From Panopea generosa (lineage: Eukaryota; Mollusca; Bivalvia; Adapedonta; Hiatellidae), in contig CM055897.1 of NCBI GenBank assembly GCA_029582155.1, positions 9,405,501 to 9,469,500 of the forward strand: a stretch of 64,000 nt of DNA, in the 5' to 3' direction. The notes beneath the pieces are model-generated. The model saw only the letters and a list, made by a program, of their open reading frames with translations. It was not told the DNA's origin and ran no database searches. Shown here in pieces: positions 25,201 to 34,613 of the stretch. Numbering within the stretch: the first letter of the stretch is position 1; every line of letters starts with the position of its first letter. A program made the translations under genes and the position numbers.

Positions 25201-28200
25201 ACTGATGCTGGTATTTACACCAGGCTACCTACCTTACAGAGGTAGACTTTGTTCTCATACTGGTGCTGGTATTTATACTAGGCTACCTACCTTACAGAAG
25301 TAGACTTTGTTCTCATACTGGTGCTGGTATTTATACTAGACTACCTACCTTACAGAAGTAGACTTTGTTCTCATACTGGTGCTGGTATTTACACTTGATC
25401 GCTTTATCGGTCTGATGGTCTTCCTCTTCCAGGTTGTGATTCATACTTTTACTACACCTGGCACTGTGGACGAGATAGCACATTGTGTCAGTAGGATAAA
25501 CTGGTCAACGTGCAATGATGAAAACATTCAAAGCAATAGCAAAGTGGGACTGTAGTGTAGTGATTAGAGTGTCAGCCGCTCATTTCAGAATGTGTGGGGA
25601 CGATCCCCAGCTTGATCCAATGCTTCTTAAAAATAACACTCAGTACCCGGGATGCAGACTTGAGAGAGGTTCATAATTATAAGCTTTGAGCTTTCTTCAC
25701 AGTCAAGCTGAAATAAATTAGTAAATTAAACTAAAGCAATAGTAAATGATGGAAATCAGATGATTAAGGCCTACATGTTTAAACATTTATATCAAGTATT
25801 AGTTCATACAAAAACATTTACTATATTTACTTATTACATACCTACATGTAGTTTTATTGTTCCAATTACTGCTTTACATATACCACATGAATGTACAATA
25901 TAGTTTCGCTTAATGGATACAAAAAAAAAATTAAATCCACAGTGTAAGATAAAAAAAATAATTAATCCCCATTTAAACATCAGTGACAAAGATTGCTGAC
26001 CAATAAACTTTCTGCATAAAAACCAACATAAAAAATCTATGCAGTAATGTTCAGTAAGGGAACTCAGGGTACATTGTTTACCAGTAATGTTTATCTTTAT
26101 TCTTCAGAAGATTTTTTTTAAATACATTGTGTCTATATTTTACCAATGCTTTCTGGAAGTGGCGTACATGGACAGTTTATTTACTGGTAGCCCTGTTATT
26201 TATGTAATAACACTCTGGTTTTATTGTGTAGGGTGAATTATCCAATTGCCTCACAAAACACTATAAATGTAATAGACTCCTTCAGGGATTTTGGGCCACA
26301 TATACTCAATGAAGTTTGTTGGGGGAAATTAGATAAAGATATATCTGATTTGCTGAGAGTTTTTTATCAGTTAAAAGTTTGGATATTTAGCATCATTTTT
26401 ATGTCAGTGTGGCTAAAAGATGATCAGTTAACCTAACTACTCTTTTCTGAGATCATGGAGGGTTAATGAATACTCGAGCACACCCATCTCTGCAAGTAAC
26501 TGTAAACATTCAAACTTGAATTAGTGGTGAGAGACAAATGACAATGAGACAAAAGTCATATATTAATCATCTCTGAGACTATGTCCAGGCATATATTCGA
26601 ACTCACTGACCCCTGGACTTGAGGGTCAGGCATGCTACTGACTGAGCTTACCAGGCTGACTAATGTGTGACCATACTTTGGGTGTCCAACATTCTTACTA
26701 AGAGTTAAATTATGAACAATACTGGACATAGCACCTCTGTACTGGTAGGTATGAAAATGAAGGCATTCAATTTTTAAATTAAATCACACTAATAGATTGG
26801 ACTAGGATTCAATCCCATGAACTTGAACTGAGGGGCCAAAGACCTATGAAATTTACCAGGAAACAAGGAAATATTAAGATGTTGCCTATATTTGCCTATG
26901 ACAATACTGACAGTTAATTATATTTTAGATGAAAACAAACATGGAAATTTACTGGAAGCAGATCCTATCACATTGCATGACAGTGTGCCACCAAGTTGGA
27001 TGAGACCGTGTGATGTCATTAACCACATCAGACTGTTAACAAAATTACGAGAAAGTAACCTCAAGACCCAGATTTAAATTCATTGAACTTTTGCCTTTTT
27101 CCAAAATTGAAAGATCTGATCAAAATGTGAAACAAAGTGTCACATCCAACAAGGCGAGACATATGACCTTTGGTTGCCCAGCAACGTGTATTGATCACCA
27201 TATAACCAACGTCGAACCGAACGTCTACATTCCACACAAGGGACTTTATTTTGAAAGATTTTTGATAAATAAATAAATTCACTTTTTTGTTTCCAAAAAT
27301 ATTAACCCAATGTCACAAGTTTACTGAATGACTGTCATAGTTCTATACAACACACGTATCCAACAGAAAACCAATATTTGACTTGATCTATCAGTTCATC
27401 TAATATTGTTATGTCAGCTGGATACACATCCAAATATATACATGTATCTGTATTGTACAGAATAATAAATAACGTCCTAATATTATATCAAATGACAATT
27501 AAGCTAATAAATAATGTGAGCTAAAAAAATTGGACTTTTCAGTAAATAAGTCATTAACATTGCTTGATAATTATGTATACAAATGTTACAATAATTAATG
27601 ATATCTTGGAAGCTGTAAAAACATTATAATTCTGAAAAAGAATAGAATATTATTTCCTGTCATTCCATCTATACAAATGTAGCATAACAGATGTACATTA
27701 TATAATATAACAACAATAAAATAAACACTTTTATTTACCATCGAAGGAGGTAACACATGTTACAGGAGAGAATGATACAATCATCAAGAAAACATGTTTA
27801 CATAATATAAAGTAACATGAGACATGTATAGTAACAACTATTTAGCAGTACAACTTGAGTGGAAAGGGGTTGGGGGTGGGGTGGGGTGGGGGGGAGGGGG
27901 GGCATTCATAATGTAATCAAATGTAGCTATTCAAGCATATTTAATGTCAAGTAATTAACAATTTTACATATTGTATGCAATATAAACTTTAATCAAATCG
28001 CAGGCCTCAACGGCCAGAACGGCTTGAGGGAAGGCTCACTCTTTCACAGTTTTACCCATCATGTCTTTCTTTAATTTCTTATCAGAATATGATATACAGA
28101 TTTACCAATGAGCTCATACATATCTAAAGACAGATGAAAGAAATTTTGTTATAGTTATAAATGATAATATTTTTTTCAATTCCAATATATACATATTTTC

Positions 28201-31200
28201 TAATTTTTAGTTGGTGATGACATAACTGTATACAGTTTTGATTCTTTTTTTTAATGTATGCCTTTTTTGATATCATAGTACACATTCATGAATGACAATT
28301 TATGAATGTAATGTTACCGTAGTTTGCACAAAAATCTTCCATATAATGTAGCTACGTGCATAACTTTATATAAAACAAAATATTTGAAAGACAGATGCAA
28401 TTTATCTTATAATAAACCAAACAACCTGTAGTTGATAGATAGAAAGAAATAAAGAAACAAGCAACATAGTACAACATGGGTTGCTTTCCTTCTACTTTTG
28501 AGACTACCCCCATATAATATGTTTCTGATAAAATCGCCACTGCAAAAAATCTAATATTTTGTATGTTTTTCGTCATCAAAATAATACTTTAAATGTGGCA
28601 GGCTTACTAAAAATTCTGATTTTATAGCACATATATGGAGAAAAAAACGAGAAAATAAAACACATTTGTACAATAGCGTAAACATTAATGAACATGGATG
28701 ATTTTCATCAAGAATGAAAGAGAAAAGGATAACCATAGACCTTTGTGTGAGTTCAAATCGATATTTTGAATAAACAAAGCAAGTACATACATAACTTTCC
28801 AGCCTTTCTTTTATTAATATAAATAATTCTGAATCGAATGTCAATCTGAAATCGTGGTACTGAGACCACAATTTCAAATTTTCCCTGTATATTAAAAAAA
28901 AGACCATTTTTACCGTTGCTATACTAATATGCAGTATTTGTCTGCATTTCATGTCAATTTAGAGGAAATTGTATGCTTTGACTACTAAATATTTGAAGTG
29001 TTTTGCTCTGTTTGATAAAACAAAAATTACAATAAAATCAAATTTGGATCTCTACGTCCTCTGCTATGGCAATTGCATTTTGAATCTTTTGGAACTTTTT
29101 TCTAGGTTGGAGGAAATAAAATCGTGCTAACAGTATAACAAAGGTTATAGAAAAAAATTGTACTTTGGGCCGCACAATCTCTATAGAAGGCATTTGCTAT
29201 GCTTGCCTTCCAAAAATTGATATTAGAAGCCTGCAAATTGCAAGCTATGATATATACCAACAAACAGCTGATGTATAGTATATAAACAGCTGTGTATAAC
29301 GTAATTACCTGAAAAATCAATTTTTATTAATAAACATAAATTATATTCCACCACAGTTAAAAATGATACTAGTATTTTAAGTATTGTCTTACCTGCATGA
29401 CTGGCATTTAGCACTGCATGTGAAATACTGATCAGGGAATGTCTCATACACATGTTTCTCTATCTCCCCACTGAACTTGTCATTGAGAACCTGTAATAAA
29501 ACATGCAGTGTTTACAATATCAAATCTTATAACACTCAAAATTTACAATATGACATCCTATTACATTCAATCTGACCTTTCTTTATATCTGCCTGACTAT
29601 GACCTTCCTTTATGATAACTGTCTGACTCTGACCTTTCTTTATGATAACTGCCTGACTATGACCTTTCTTTATGATAACTGCCTGACTCTGACCTTTCTT
29701 TATGATAACTGCCTGACTCTGACCTTTCTCTATGGAATGTAGGACAAAAAACCCTCGGTCAAAAAATGTACACATGGACAAAAGCCCCTCGGTACATTTT
29801 AAACAATGGACATTTCTTTTTAAGTTTGCCTTTAATTTGACTGTTTTGGCCCCGCCCCCAAGGCCCCAGTTGGGTGGAGACCATGCAATTTACAATTTTG
29901 ATTCACCCTTAGGTACAAAAGCTGCATGCAACATTTCATTACTATTGAGCTGATGGTATTTGAGAAGAAGTCGAAAAATGACAATTGTTTACGAACGGAA
30001 GACGCACAACGATGGACAAAAGGCGATTGCAAAAGATCCCTTGAGACAGTCTCTGATGACCTAATAACTACTGTGTAAGTTTAGTGACTATCAAATGAAT
30101 CTCAATTTAAGAAGATATCATACATATTAAGATCACACAACAGTATAAAACTTATCTACCATATGACCTTCTAAACAACATTAAAATTAAATAAACATGG
30201 AATACATATTAGCAATTGAAAAGAAAGAAATACAATATAATAGAGCATTTACTAGCAATATATTTAAAAATAATTATTTAGAATAGTTTCTTAATATAAC
30301 CCTCATTTACATGCACACAACGATCACTGATGTGTCAACTTGTTATAAAACAGGATTCATTCAAGAAAGTTTGCCATCCAATCCAGTAAACATTTGATAG
30401 AAACAAAACAAAATCATGCGCACAAAATGGAATCACATATTTTTCCATTTCTGTGGTTGCATTACCAAGGTAGGAGCTCGCTACTGAGGCAAGTGACAAC
30501 ACTGCAACAAGATATATGTGGGTTTTTATTTAATGAGGTTAAAACTTTGACATCGTTTCTCAACTTGTCACAGGTTAAAAGTTGCATCTTATTTTATTGG
30601 AAGATCAGAAAATCTAAATAACTTTAATAAGAACCCCCATCCCTCTGCAGGAAATATCATACTTTCTCATGTTGCACTCAGTTGGGCTCACCAATGAGTG
30701 CTAAGTGACGACATCTTAAGACCATAGAGGACCTACAATGCTTTACACACTACATATAAGGCCATCTATTTTTTTCTTATAATGGGGGAAGGTATGGGTA
30801 GTTTATTTCAAAAATAAAAAGGGTCGAGGCAGCATGAAAATAAGGGGGCGGGTGGGGATGATAATCTAGCAGTTGATTTATTATGGCCTAAACAGAACAT
30901 GTCAAGAAAGAAGCCCAACCTGGAATGTCCTGAAGACAACCTCAACCCTTCTTGGTGCCCTTATAGTGTTGTTTTTGAGCTGATCTTGTACCACTCTGCG
31001 TAGCTTCATAAAATCCGTTGTTTGGTCCCGTGTTGTTTTGGTCCCAACATACTTGAGATCACTGAAGTCCATGGTACAGTCCAATTCTTTGAATCGTTCA
31101 CGTAAGGTTGACTCTGCAGCTTGTTCACCTTTAACAATATAAAATAATATAAACTGATATATTTACTGTCCTGAAACTTTCAAAAACAAGATATTGGTGG

Positions 31201-34200
31201 AAGCCATGAATGCTCCTTGAACAAGTGCTTGGTTGAGTGGTAGCTACGTTGATTGTAAAGGGAAAGTGTTTGTAAGAAGGAGATAATTATGAGAATATAA
31301 ATTTGGTTCTTCCGCTCTGCACTTCCACACATTGACCTCTATCCATGTTTCATCAAGTCTCATTGGATTCGTTTACATACTTTTAAATATATAGTCTGAA
31401 TTAAAACCATACATTTTAAACAAGTTTTTTTCAGAATCAACGATCATGTTGCAGAATAAAAACAGTTCATAATATCTTGAATATGCAAGTTAATTAATCA
31501 CCATTTCAAAACTAAGCGGTATCGAGTTTCAAATCACTTTATATATGCATCCTATGTTCGTACTTCACCATGTATTAGTAAATAACAAGCTTTTTATGTC
31601 AATAATTGAGGTATTTTTAATGGGGTTTAGCACCATTTTCGAACCATTTCAGGTTGTATATGACATATCCAATTTTAGATCTCAGACTTAGTAGAACCAC
31701 CGTCCTTCCGCAAATAACTGGCAAACTTTCTCACATAAAGTTATTGGAGCCAGTGTGACTCGAACCTACGTCCTTAGTGGAGAGAGGTAAGTGATAATGA
31801 GACGGCACCTTGCCCCACTCAGCCATGGAGGACCATTAGATAAATTAAAAAAATATATACATTTTACCCTTGATCTCAAATAAAAAATAAATATATTTTT
31901 AACTGTTTTTCATTATTATTGTTATTAAAATATTCACCAGTTGGATCCAAGGATACTAGTGTTTTGTGTTTCATGGAATATCACAACAGCTGGGCTCATG
32001 TTAGAGACATCTAGTGACATTCTGTTCCTTTTTGAAACTGCTCGTAGCTCCTCTGCAAAATGGCGTGAATATGCTTTTGATGCGTCACTGAGAAAATAGA
32101 ACATGTCATTGTGAAGACGCTCGGCCCTAGGTCCTGTATATGACAACATCAGAGATGGCCAGAAGCTTGAGAAGTAGACGTGTTCTCTGATTCTGATTGG
32201 TTGTCACCCCAAGGAGACCCTCTGTATCTATAACAATGGCTGAATTGTCTGTAGTCAAATGAAGCCCAGACACCAACGGTGCAAGAAGCCTGTTGGGCAG
32301 ATGTCTTGAACACTTCTTTACCACCGAAGAATGTGTGGTTGAGTGTGAAGGACTTGCCGTCACCAGTGTTGCCAAATATTGACACAACCTTAATAAGAGC
32401 CTCTGGATCACATTTCAACCGAGAAACAAAGTCGTCAGCATCTTCCACCTGCAAGTATACATTTACAAAAAAAATATAAAGTTATGAATTACATTCTGTA
32501 TTCAGCAATCACTCGGGTCATTTTCCAACACATCTATCCCAATGTTCAGAAGGTCACAAAATAACACACATAATTTGACGCACACCATCACATATGATTT
32601 CTAGATAAGAAAAGGATGAACACTGAGAAACACCATTTTGTAAGCATTATTTCAATTTTTTATCTATAGAAAATAAGATAATTTTACTCACTTTCAACAT
32701 TTTTTATTGCACATTGAGGTGAACTCATTCTAAGTCAGCAGTGTGACAACCACCTGATATTTAAAATAGGTGGGGAAAATAACATGTTGTCATAGGCAGA
32801 TTAAGACAGGCAGATTGTAGGGGGTCCATGGACAGGACTAGAAAGGTCTGAAGGCTAGTACTTGGTGCAAATGGTATTGATTCCAAAAAATATTCGGTTG
32901 TACTTTATATGTAACAAGTAAAGAAATTCTCCTATTTTTTTTGTTATATTACTATGCCATATATTATTTCAATAAGCCCCTTCACTATGGTAAGCTTAAA
33001 AATTATATATGTTTTTATTTGAAGCATCAGATGGAATATTTGCCCAAATGTGAAGGGAAACGAAAACTTATACATGAAATAGATATGGAGATCATTGTCA
33101 TTGAATATTCTGCTGTTTTTAAATATATTTGGCATATCATGAATATGGGTGTTTGCATCTCTCTGCTACTTTGTTTGACAGTTAGAGTGTTTGAAGTTGA
33201 ACCTCCTTAACAAGGATTTATCCAAAGTCACACACAAAAAAAGGAGGTTAATGACTTGTGGCAACAGAATTCAATTGCAATTGAGTTTTCTTTTTAAAAG
33301 TTAAATATTGAGGCCTGTTATAAAAATTCATTTGTACCTGTGGAAAGGCAAAATGTGCACAGATATACAATAAATGACTGCACACATAAGAAAACATCAA
33401 AGATATTACGTCTTGTCAAAATGCAAAAAATTTTAGCAGACCTTGTATACGAAGAAAACACACATACTGAAATACACTTTATATGCATTAAAATAAAACT
33501 TAATATAAATAAAATTTGATTGTTATGATTTTTTTCACAACTTCTGACAACATTATACCTGTAAAGATTCTTGTTCATCAACAAGGTTGAAACTGCCACA
33601 ATCCATATATCTGTCATCAATCTGACTTTCTTCCAGTGCTTTTGTCAGAGATATCATATCTGTCTTTGAGTCTGTTGGCAAAATATCAGGAATACTTGTC
33701 TGACTATGGTCTGACTGAACACTGTTGTACATCATACTGTCCAAGCTCTCAGAATTTTGATTCTGTGGGCAGGATATATAGGTCAATGAGTTGTCGTCTG
33801 ATGACAGTGGTGAAAATGGTTTTATTGGTTGCTGTGCAGCAGCTGCAGCTAGTTGCCTTTGCTTGTATTCTTTGAATGTTAACTTTTTGTGAGTTTTTCG
33901 AGTTCCCTTGTGATAGGAATCAAAGCACTGGTTACAGAAGTTTCTGTCACACCCCTCACATCTAAGATCAGCAAAGTTTCTATCGTCACAATCTAAATTA
34001 TTTAGCAGTGATGCGATCTGACACAGTTCCTCGTACGGCGGTGGTTCTATAGGCTGTCTTTCGTGAAAATCAAACTCAAGTTTCGATTCGTGAAGGTTGA
34101 GATCGCATTCAGGACACTGGTCTGTTTTGCAATCTACGCAGTAGAATTCGGCGGTAGCACCTTCTGTCTTACAACAAAATTTCTCTTTACAAACTCTTTT

Positions 34201-34242
34201 AGACGTTCTTGTCTTGAAACGATGCTTAAATGCTGTGGTCAT
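15982..34242 (-). CDS. ZFYVE1: ZFYVE1/DFCP1 orthologue, 11 coding exons, frame disrupted in exons 2 and 10
   Basis: Double-FYVE protein; in vertebrates it binds PI3P through two FYVE fingers, marks ER-derived omegasomes and lipid droplets, and has an N-terminal NTPase domain. Spliced exons (minus, 5' to 3'): 34242-33559, 32448-31938, 31128-30920, 29490-29393, 25463-25349, 22074-21977, 19668-19554, 18935-18765, 17858-17687, 17161-17053 and 16217-15982. All introns are GT-AG. Order in the protein: Cys/His zinc-binding N-terminus (about 18-130), P-loop GNTGDGKS (about 254-261), NTPase core to about 470, Cys-rich linker (about 485-600), FYVE 1 (about 660-720, KHHCR), FYVE 2 (about 770-830, WVPD and HHCRGCG). 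About 837 residues against 777 in human; the ending is EKKKKDKL. Exon 2 needs three net +1 skips and exon 10 one to keep the conserved frame, so the gene as sequenced is either mis-assembled or damaged. Identity is from recalled family sequence, not a search. Confidence 0.93.
16575..16835 (+). mobile_element. tRNA-derived SINE, family B
   Basis: Diverged copy, head near CAGTCAGTCGGTCCAGTCCA, body with GATGACTGATATATGATATT and CAGTTACTTGCAGTGATC. Lies in ZFYVE1 intron 10. Confidence 0.6.
17053..17161 (-). CDS. ZFYVE1: ZFYVE1 exon 10 (inter-FYVE linker), one-base frame break
   Basis: Acceptor TTACAG|ATTCAA, distal donor CACTAG|GTATTT. It reads DSNSSTGSEPQLTARKVGET in frame, then a stop. The family-like continuation TALDVVTTAMTYPL is one base out of frame, from about 17095-17102. 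An internal donor ACAG|GTGACT at 17102/17101 has the right phase to join exon 11 without the break, giving a shorter in-frame linker. Confidence 0.78.
17687..17858 (-). CDS. ZFYVE1: ZFYVE1 exon 9, FYVE finger 1
   Basis: 172 nt; acceptor GATACAG|AAATGT, donor ATGACAG|GTAAAA. Codes KCNKCETRLSEEQKHHCRAC then GRGFCDECSSYKRPVPERGW and NPVRVCVDC: the zinc-binding Cys pairs, the basic K/RHHCR patch that contacts PI3P, and the RVC motif. Its acceptor junction is repeated upstream in a 23-bp array. Confidence 0.94.
17858..17952 (-). repeat. 23-bp repeat seeded by the exon-9 acceptor of ZFYVE1
   Basis: About four to five copies of a unit combining ATTGATA(C/T)(A/G)G with AAATGTTACA. The copy at the exon is GATACAG|AAATGTAACA, so each unit spans the intron-exon boundary. 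Copies decay with distance from the exon. Confidence 0.75.
18765..18935 (-). CDS. ZFYVE1: ZFYVE1 exon 8
   Basis: 171 nt, phase 0 to 0; acceptor TTCCAG|GGTGAC, donor ATCAAG|GTATTA. Codes an amphipathic stretch (NAAQKVIDGLSYVAESI, KPTKVVTDWMADQIAP) and then AYWEPNAQIK, the lead-in to FYVE 1. The usual FYVE WxxD is WEPN here; human also has Asn at this place. Confidence 0.92.
19554..19668 (-). CDS. ZFYVE1: ZFYVE1 exon 7
   Basis: 115 nt; acceptor TTGCTAG|TGATG, donor CCTGAG|GTGTGT. Codes DVLECKNCGIIYRSRQFWYG and then NPDIENVIHEEVAHVWPE, with a CxxC pair and the family signature CGxxYRSRQxWxGN. Confidence 0.93.
19925..20058 (-). mobile_element. tRNA-derived SINE, family A, decayed
   Basis: AAGCTCTGAGCTTATATGAT, GTAGAACCAGTTTAGAGTTG and TTTTTGAGAGAGTGGCA keep the body of the family; the tRNA-like head is poorly kept. 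In ZFYVE1 intron 6. Confidence 0.5.
20990..21262 (-). mobile_element. tRNA-derived SINE, family B
   Basis: Read on the minus strand it starts GGCCGGGCCCGATTAGCTCA, a tRNA-like A box, followed by GAGTTCGAATCC (B box), then a conserved body with TGATATACGACATTGTGTCT and AGTTACTTGCGGAGATG-like sequence, ending near GCTAAATATTCAATC. Similar copies lie at 16575-16835(+), 26385-26662(-), 43225-43480(-) and 47025-47315(+). Confidence 0.75.
21977..22074 (-). CDS. ZFYVE1: ZFYVE1 exon 6
   Basis: 98 nt; acceptor TTGTAG|AAATGT, donor GCTGG|GTAAGA. Codes KCYRDGKQVRVVPKTSSAKD then NAWIGVAKFVWAG; the human match is CYERGEEVSVVPKTS...WMGLAKYAWSG. Phase 0 to phase 2. Confidence 0.92.
22582..25395 (-). repeat. 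58-bp array of duplicated exon-5 ends with splice sites (about 48 copies)
   Basis: Tandem units on the minus strand read ...GTAGCCTAG|TGTAAATACC... to ...TTCTGTAAG|GTAGGT. 45 nt of each unit equal the last 15 codons of ZFYVE1 exon 5 (CKYQHQYENKVYFCK), and 13 nt equal the start of intron 5. The highest-coordinate unit is the genuine exon. Common variants are TGTAAA/TATAAA and AAAGTC/AACGTC. Nearly every unit keeps the donor GTAGGT and a TAG before the coding part. The array fills most of intron 5. Confidence 0.95.
25349..25463 (-). CDS. ZFYVE1: ZFYVE1 exon 5, parent of the adjoining 58-bp array
   Basis: 115 nt; acceptor CCACAG|TGCCAGG, donor TGTAAG|GTAGGT. Codes ARCSKSMNHNLEEEDHQ and ends CKYQHQYENKVYFCK, matching the human CKKSMNH...SHQYDNRVYTCK segment. 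The final 45 nt, the donor site and the first intron bases recur about 48 times in the following intron. Phases fit exons 4 and 6 exactly. Confidence 0.93.
25545..25728 (+). mobile_element. tRNA-derived SINE, family A
   Basis: GTAGTGTAGTGATTAGAGTG head, GGACGATCCCCAGC B-box region, AATAACACTCAGTACCCGG, ending CAGTCAAGCTGAAATAAATT. In ZFYVE1 intron 4, just upstream of exon 5. Confidence 0.7.
26385..26662 (-). mobile_element. tRNA-derived SINE, family B
   Basis: Body with AATGACAATGAGACAAAAGT, CATCTCTGCAAGTAACTG and a head ACTGACTGAGCTTACCAGGC (plus sense). In ZFYVE1 intron 4. Confidence 0.6.
27863..27902 (+). other. G-rich tract, possible G-quadruplex
   Basis: About 40 bp with successive runs of 3-7 G separated by single T or A, able to form G-quadruplexes. 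It lies on the template strand of ZFYVE1 intron 4. No other function is visible. Confidence 0.6.
29393..29490 (-). CDS. ZFYVE1: ZFYVE1 exon 4
   Basis: 98 nt; acceptor ATTACAG|GTTCTC, donor TGCAG|GTAAGA. Codes VLNDKFSGEIEKHVYETF then PDQYFTCSAKCQSC, the start of the Cys-rich linker (human DRFSGEI...FPDEYFTCSSLCLSC). Phase 0 to phase 2. Confidence 0.9.
29570..29735 (+). repeat. 30-bp tandem repeat in ZFYVE1 intron 3
   Basis: About five copies of TGACCTTTCTTTATGATAAC plus TGCCTGACTC, 80 bp upstream of exon 4 in transcript sense. Not derived from the exon as far as I can see. Confidence 0.85.
30920..31128 (-). CDS. ZFYVE1: ZFYVE1 exon 3
   Basis: 209 nt; acceptor TTAAAG|GTGAAC, donor TTCCAG|GTTGGG. 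Codes for GEQAAESTLRERF through a DFSDLKYVGTKT segment to NNTIRAPRRVEVVFRTFQ, the distal part of the NTPase domain (human counterpart ...LLENNTTRSPRHPGVIFKAL). Starts phase 1, ends phase 0. Confidence 0.88.
31613..31845 (-). mobile_element. tRNA-derived SINE, family C (Ser/Leu-tRNA-like head)
   Basis: On the minus strand it begins TCCTCCATGGCTGAGTGGGG, an A box like a type-II tRNA, followed by GTAGGTTCGAGTCACACTGG (B box), and ends near GGTGCTAAACCCCATT. In ZFYVE1 intron 2. Other copies at 39710-39950, 42238-42500 and a truncated one at 55125-55275. Confidence 0.72.
31938..32448 (-). CDS. ZFYVE1: ZFYVE1 exon 2 (P-loop NTPase domain), with frame breaks
   Basis: Acceptor TTGCAG|GTGGAAG, donor AACTG|GTGAAT. 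The first third encodes VVSIFGNTGDGKSFTLNHTF and CTVGVWASF, the Walker A part of the domain. The family continuation (IVIDTEGLLG, RTRLLLKLLAISDVVIYRT) is in the next frame from about 32253. RAERLHNDMFYFL...AVVIFHET is in the third frame from about 32129, where the preceding frame meets TAG. A third +1 step near 31940-31948 is needed to join exon 3. The 511-nt length fits the flanking intron phases only if the three single-base steps are counted together. Confidence 0.85.
33559..34242 (-). CDS. ZFYVE1: ZFYVE1 exon 1 (start codon, N-terminal zinc-binding region)
   Basis: 684 nt, 228 intact codons beginning ATG at 34242 and ending at donor CAG|GTATAAT, phase 0. It holds two B-box-like Cys/His clusters (CCKTEG...CVDCKTDQCPECDLNLH and CEGCDRNFCNQC...HKGTRKTHKK), matching the N-terminus of vertebrate ZFYVE1. 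A Ser/Gln-rich low-complexity tail follows, with a short AAAAAQQ run. This tail is longer than in human, which explains much of the greater total length. Confidence 0.92.
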
Positions 34243-34535
34243 CGTAGCATTTTGAGAAAAATATCTGCTTTTTCTCGACTTCTTTAGTCATTCTTAGCCA
34301 GCCATTGTGATCATTTCCGTAAATAAACACAGAATGTAAACAAACATACGATTGGTTTATTATAATAGAGTTTTACGTATCACGCCTTTTTATTGGATAA
34401 TTTTAACATGGGCTCAAATGATCCAGATTTATCTCCCTTGGTCAGCAGCATGCTGGGAGAAATAGAGAACACAGAAACAAGTGGATTACATGTTTAAAAT
34501 TCTGACACTAAATCAAACACAAATTGTAGAGCAAT
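34243..34535. promoter_or_regulatory. Divergent promoter between ZFYVE1 and RTF1
   Basis: 293 bp separate the two start codons, so both 5' UTRs and core promoters must lie here unless non-coding first exons exist further out. ATTGG (inverted CCAAT box) occurs at 34351-34355 and 34392-34396. I see no clear TATA box at a convincing distance from either gene. Shared regulation is inferred from geometry only. Confidence 0.6.
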
Positions 34536-34613
34536 ATGTCGAAGCGTAAAAAGTCTGCGCCAATAATTGATTCAGATAGTGATGCAAGTGACAGTGGCTC
34601 AAATCTAGATGAA
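34536..34613 (+). CDS. RTF1: RTF1 exon 1
   Basis: 26 codons from ATG to LDE, donor GAA|GTACGC. Codes a basic start then an acidic Ser/Asp run ([17 protein letters not shown]), matching human VVIDSDTEDSGSDENLD. Intron 1 (34614-38982) contains the 37-bp array and one SINE. Confidence 0.92.

Noticed and set aside
22582..25395. Possible CRISPR-like array
   Set aside because: Units are contiguous near-identical copies with no unique spacers, and the context is a metazoan intron.
28551..28952. 133-codon minus-strand frame in ZFYVE1 intron 4
   Set aside because: AT-rich composition (F, Y, I, L, K), no recognisable motif and no splice-compatible conserved sequence.
29223..29453. 76-codon minus-strand frame overlapping ZFYVE1 exon 4
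   Set aside because: Different frame from the conserved exon and extends into intron; a shadow.
32127..32411. Reading the second frame of ZFYVE1 exon 2 as a separate gene
   Set aside because: The conserved segment is the direct continuation of the domain in frame 1; a separate gene starting at that Met would lack the P-loop.
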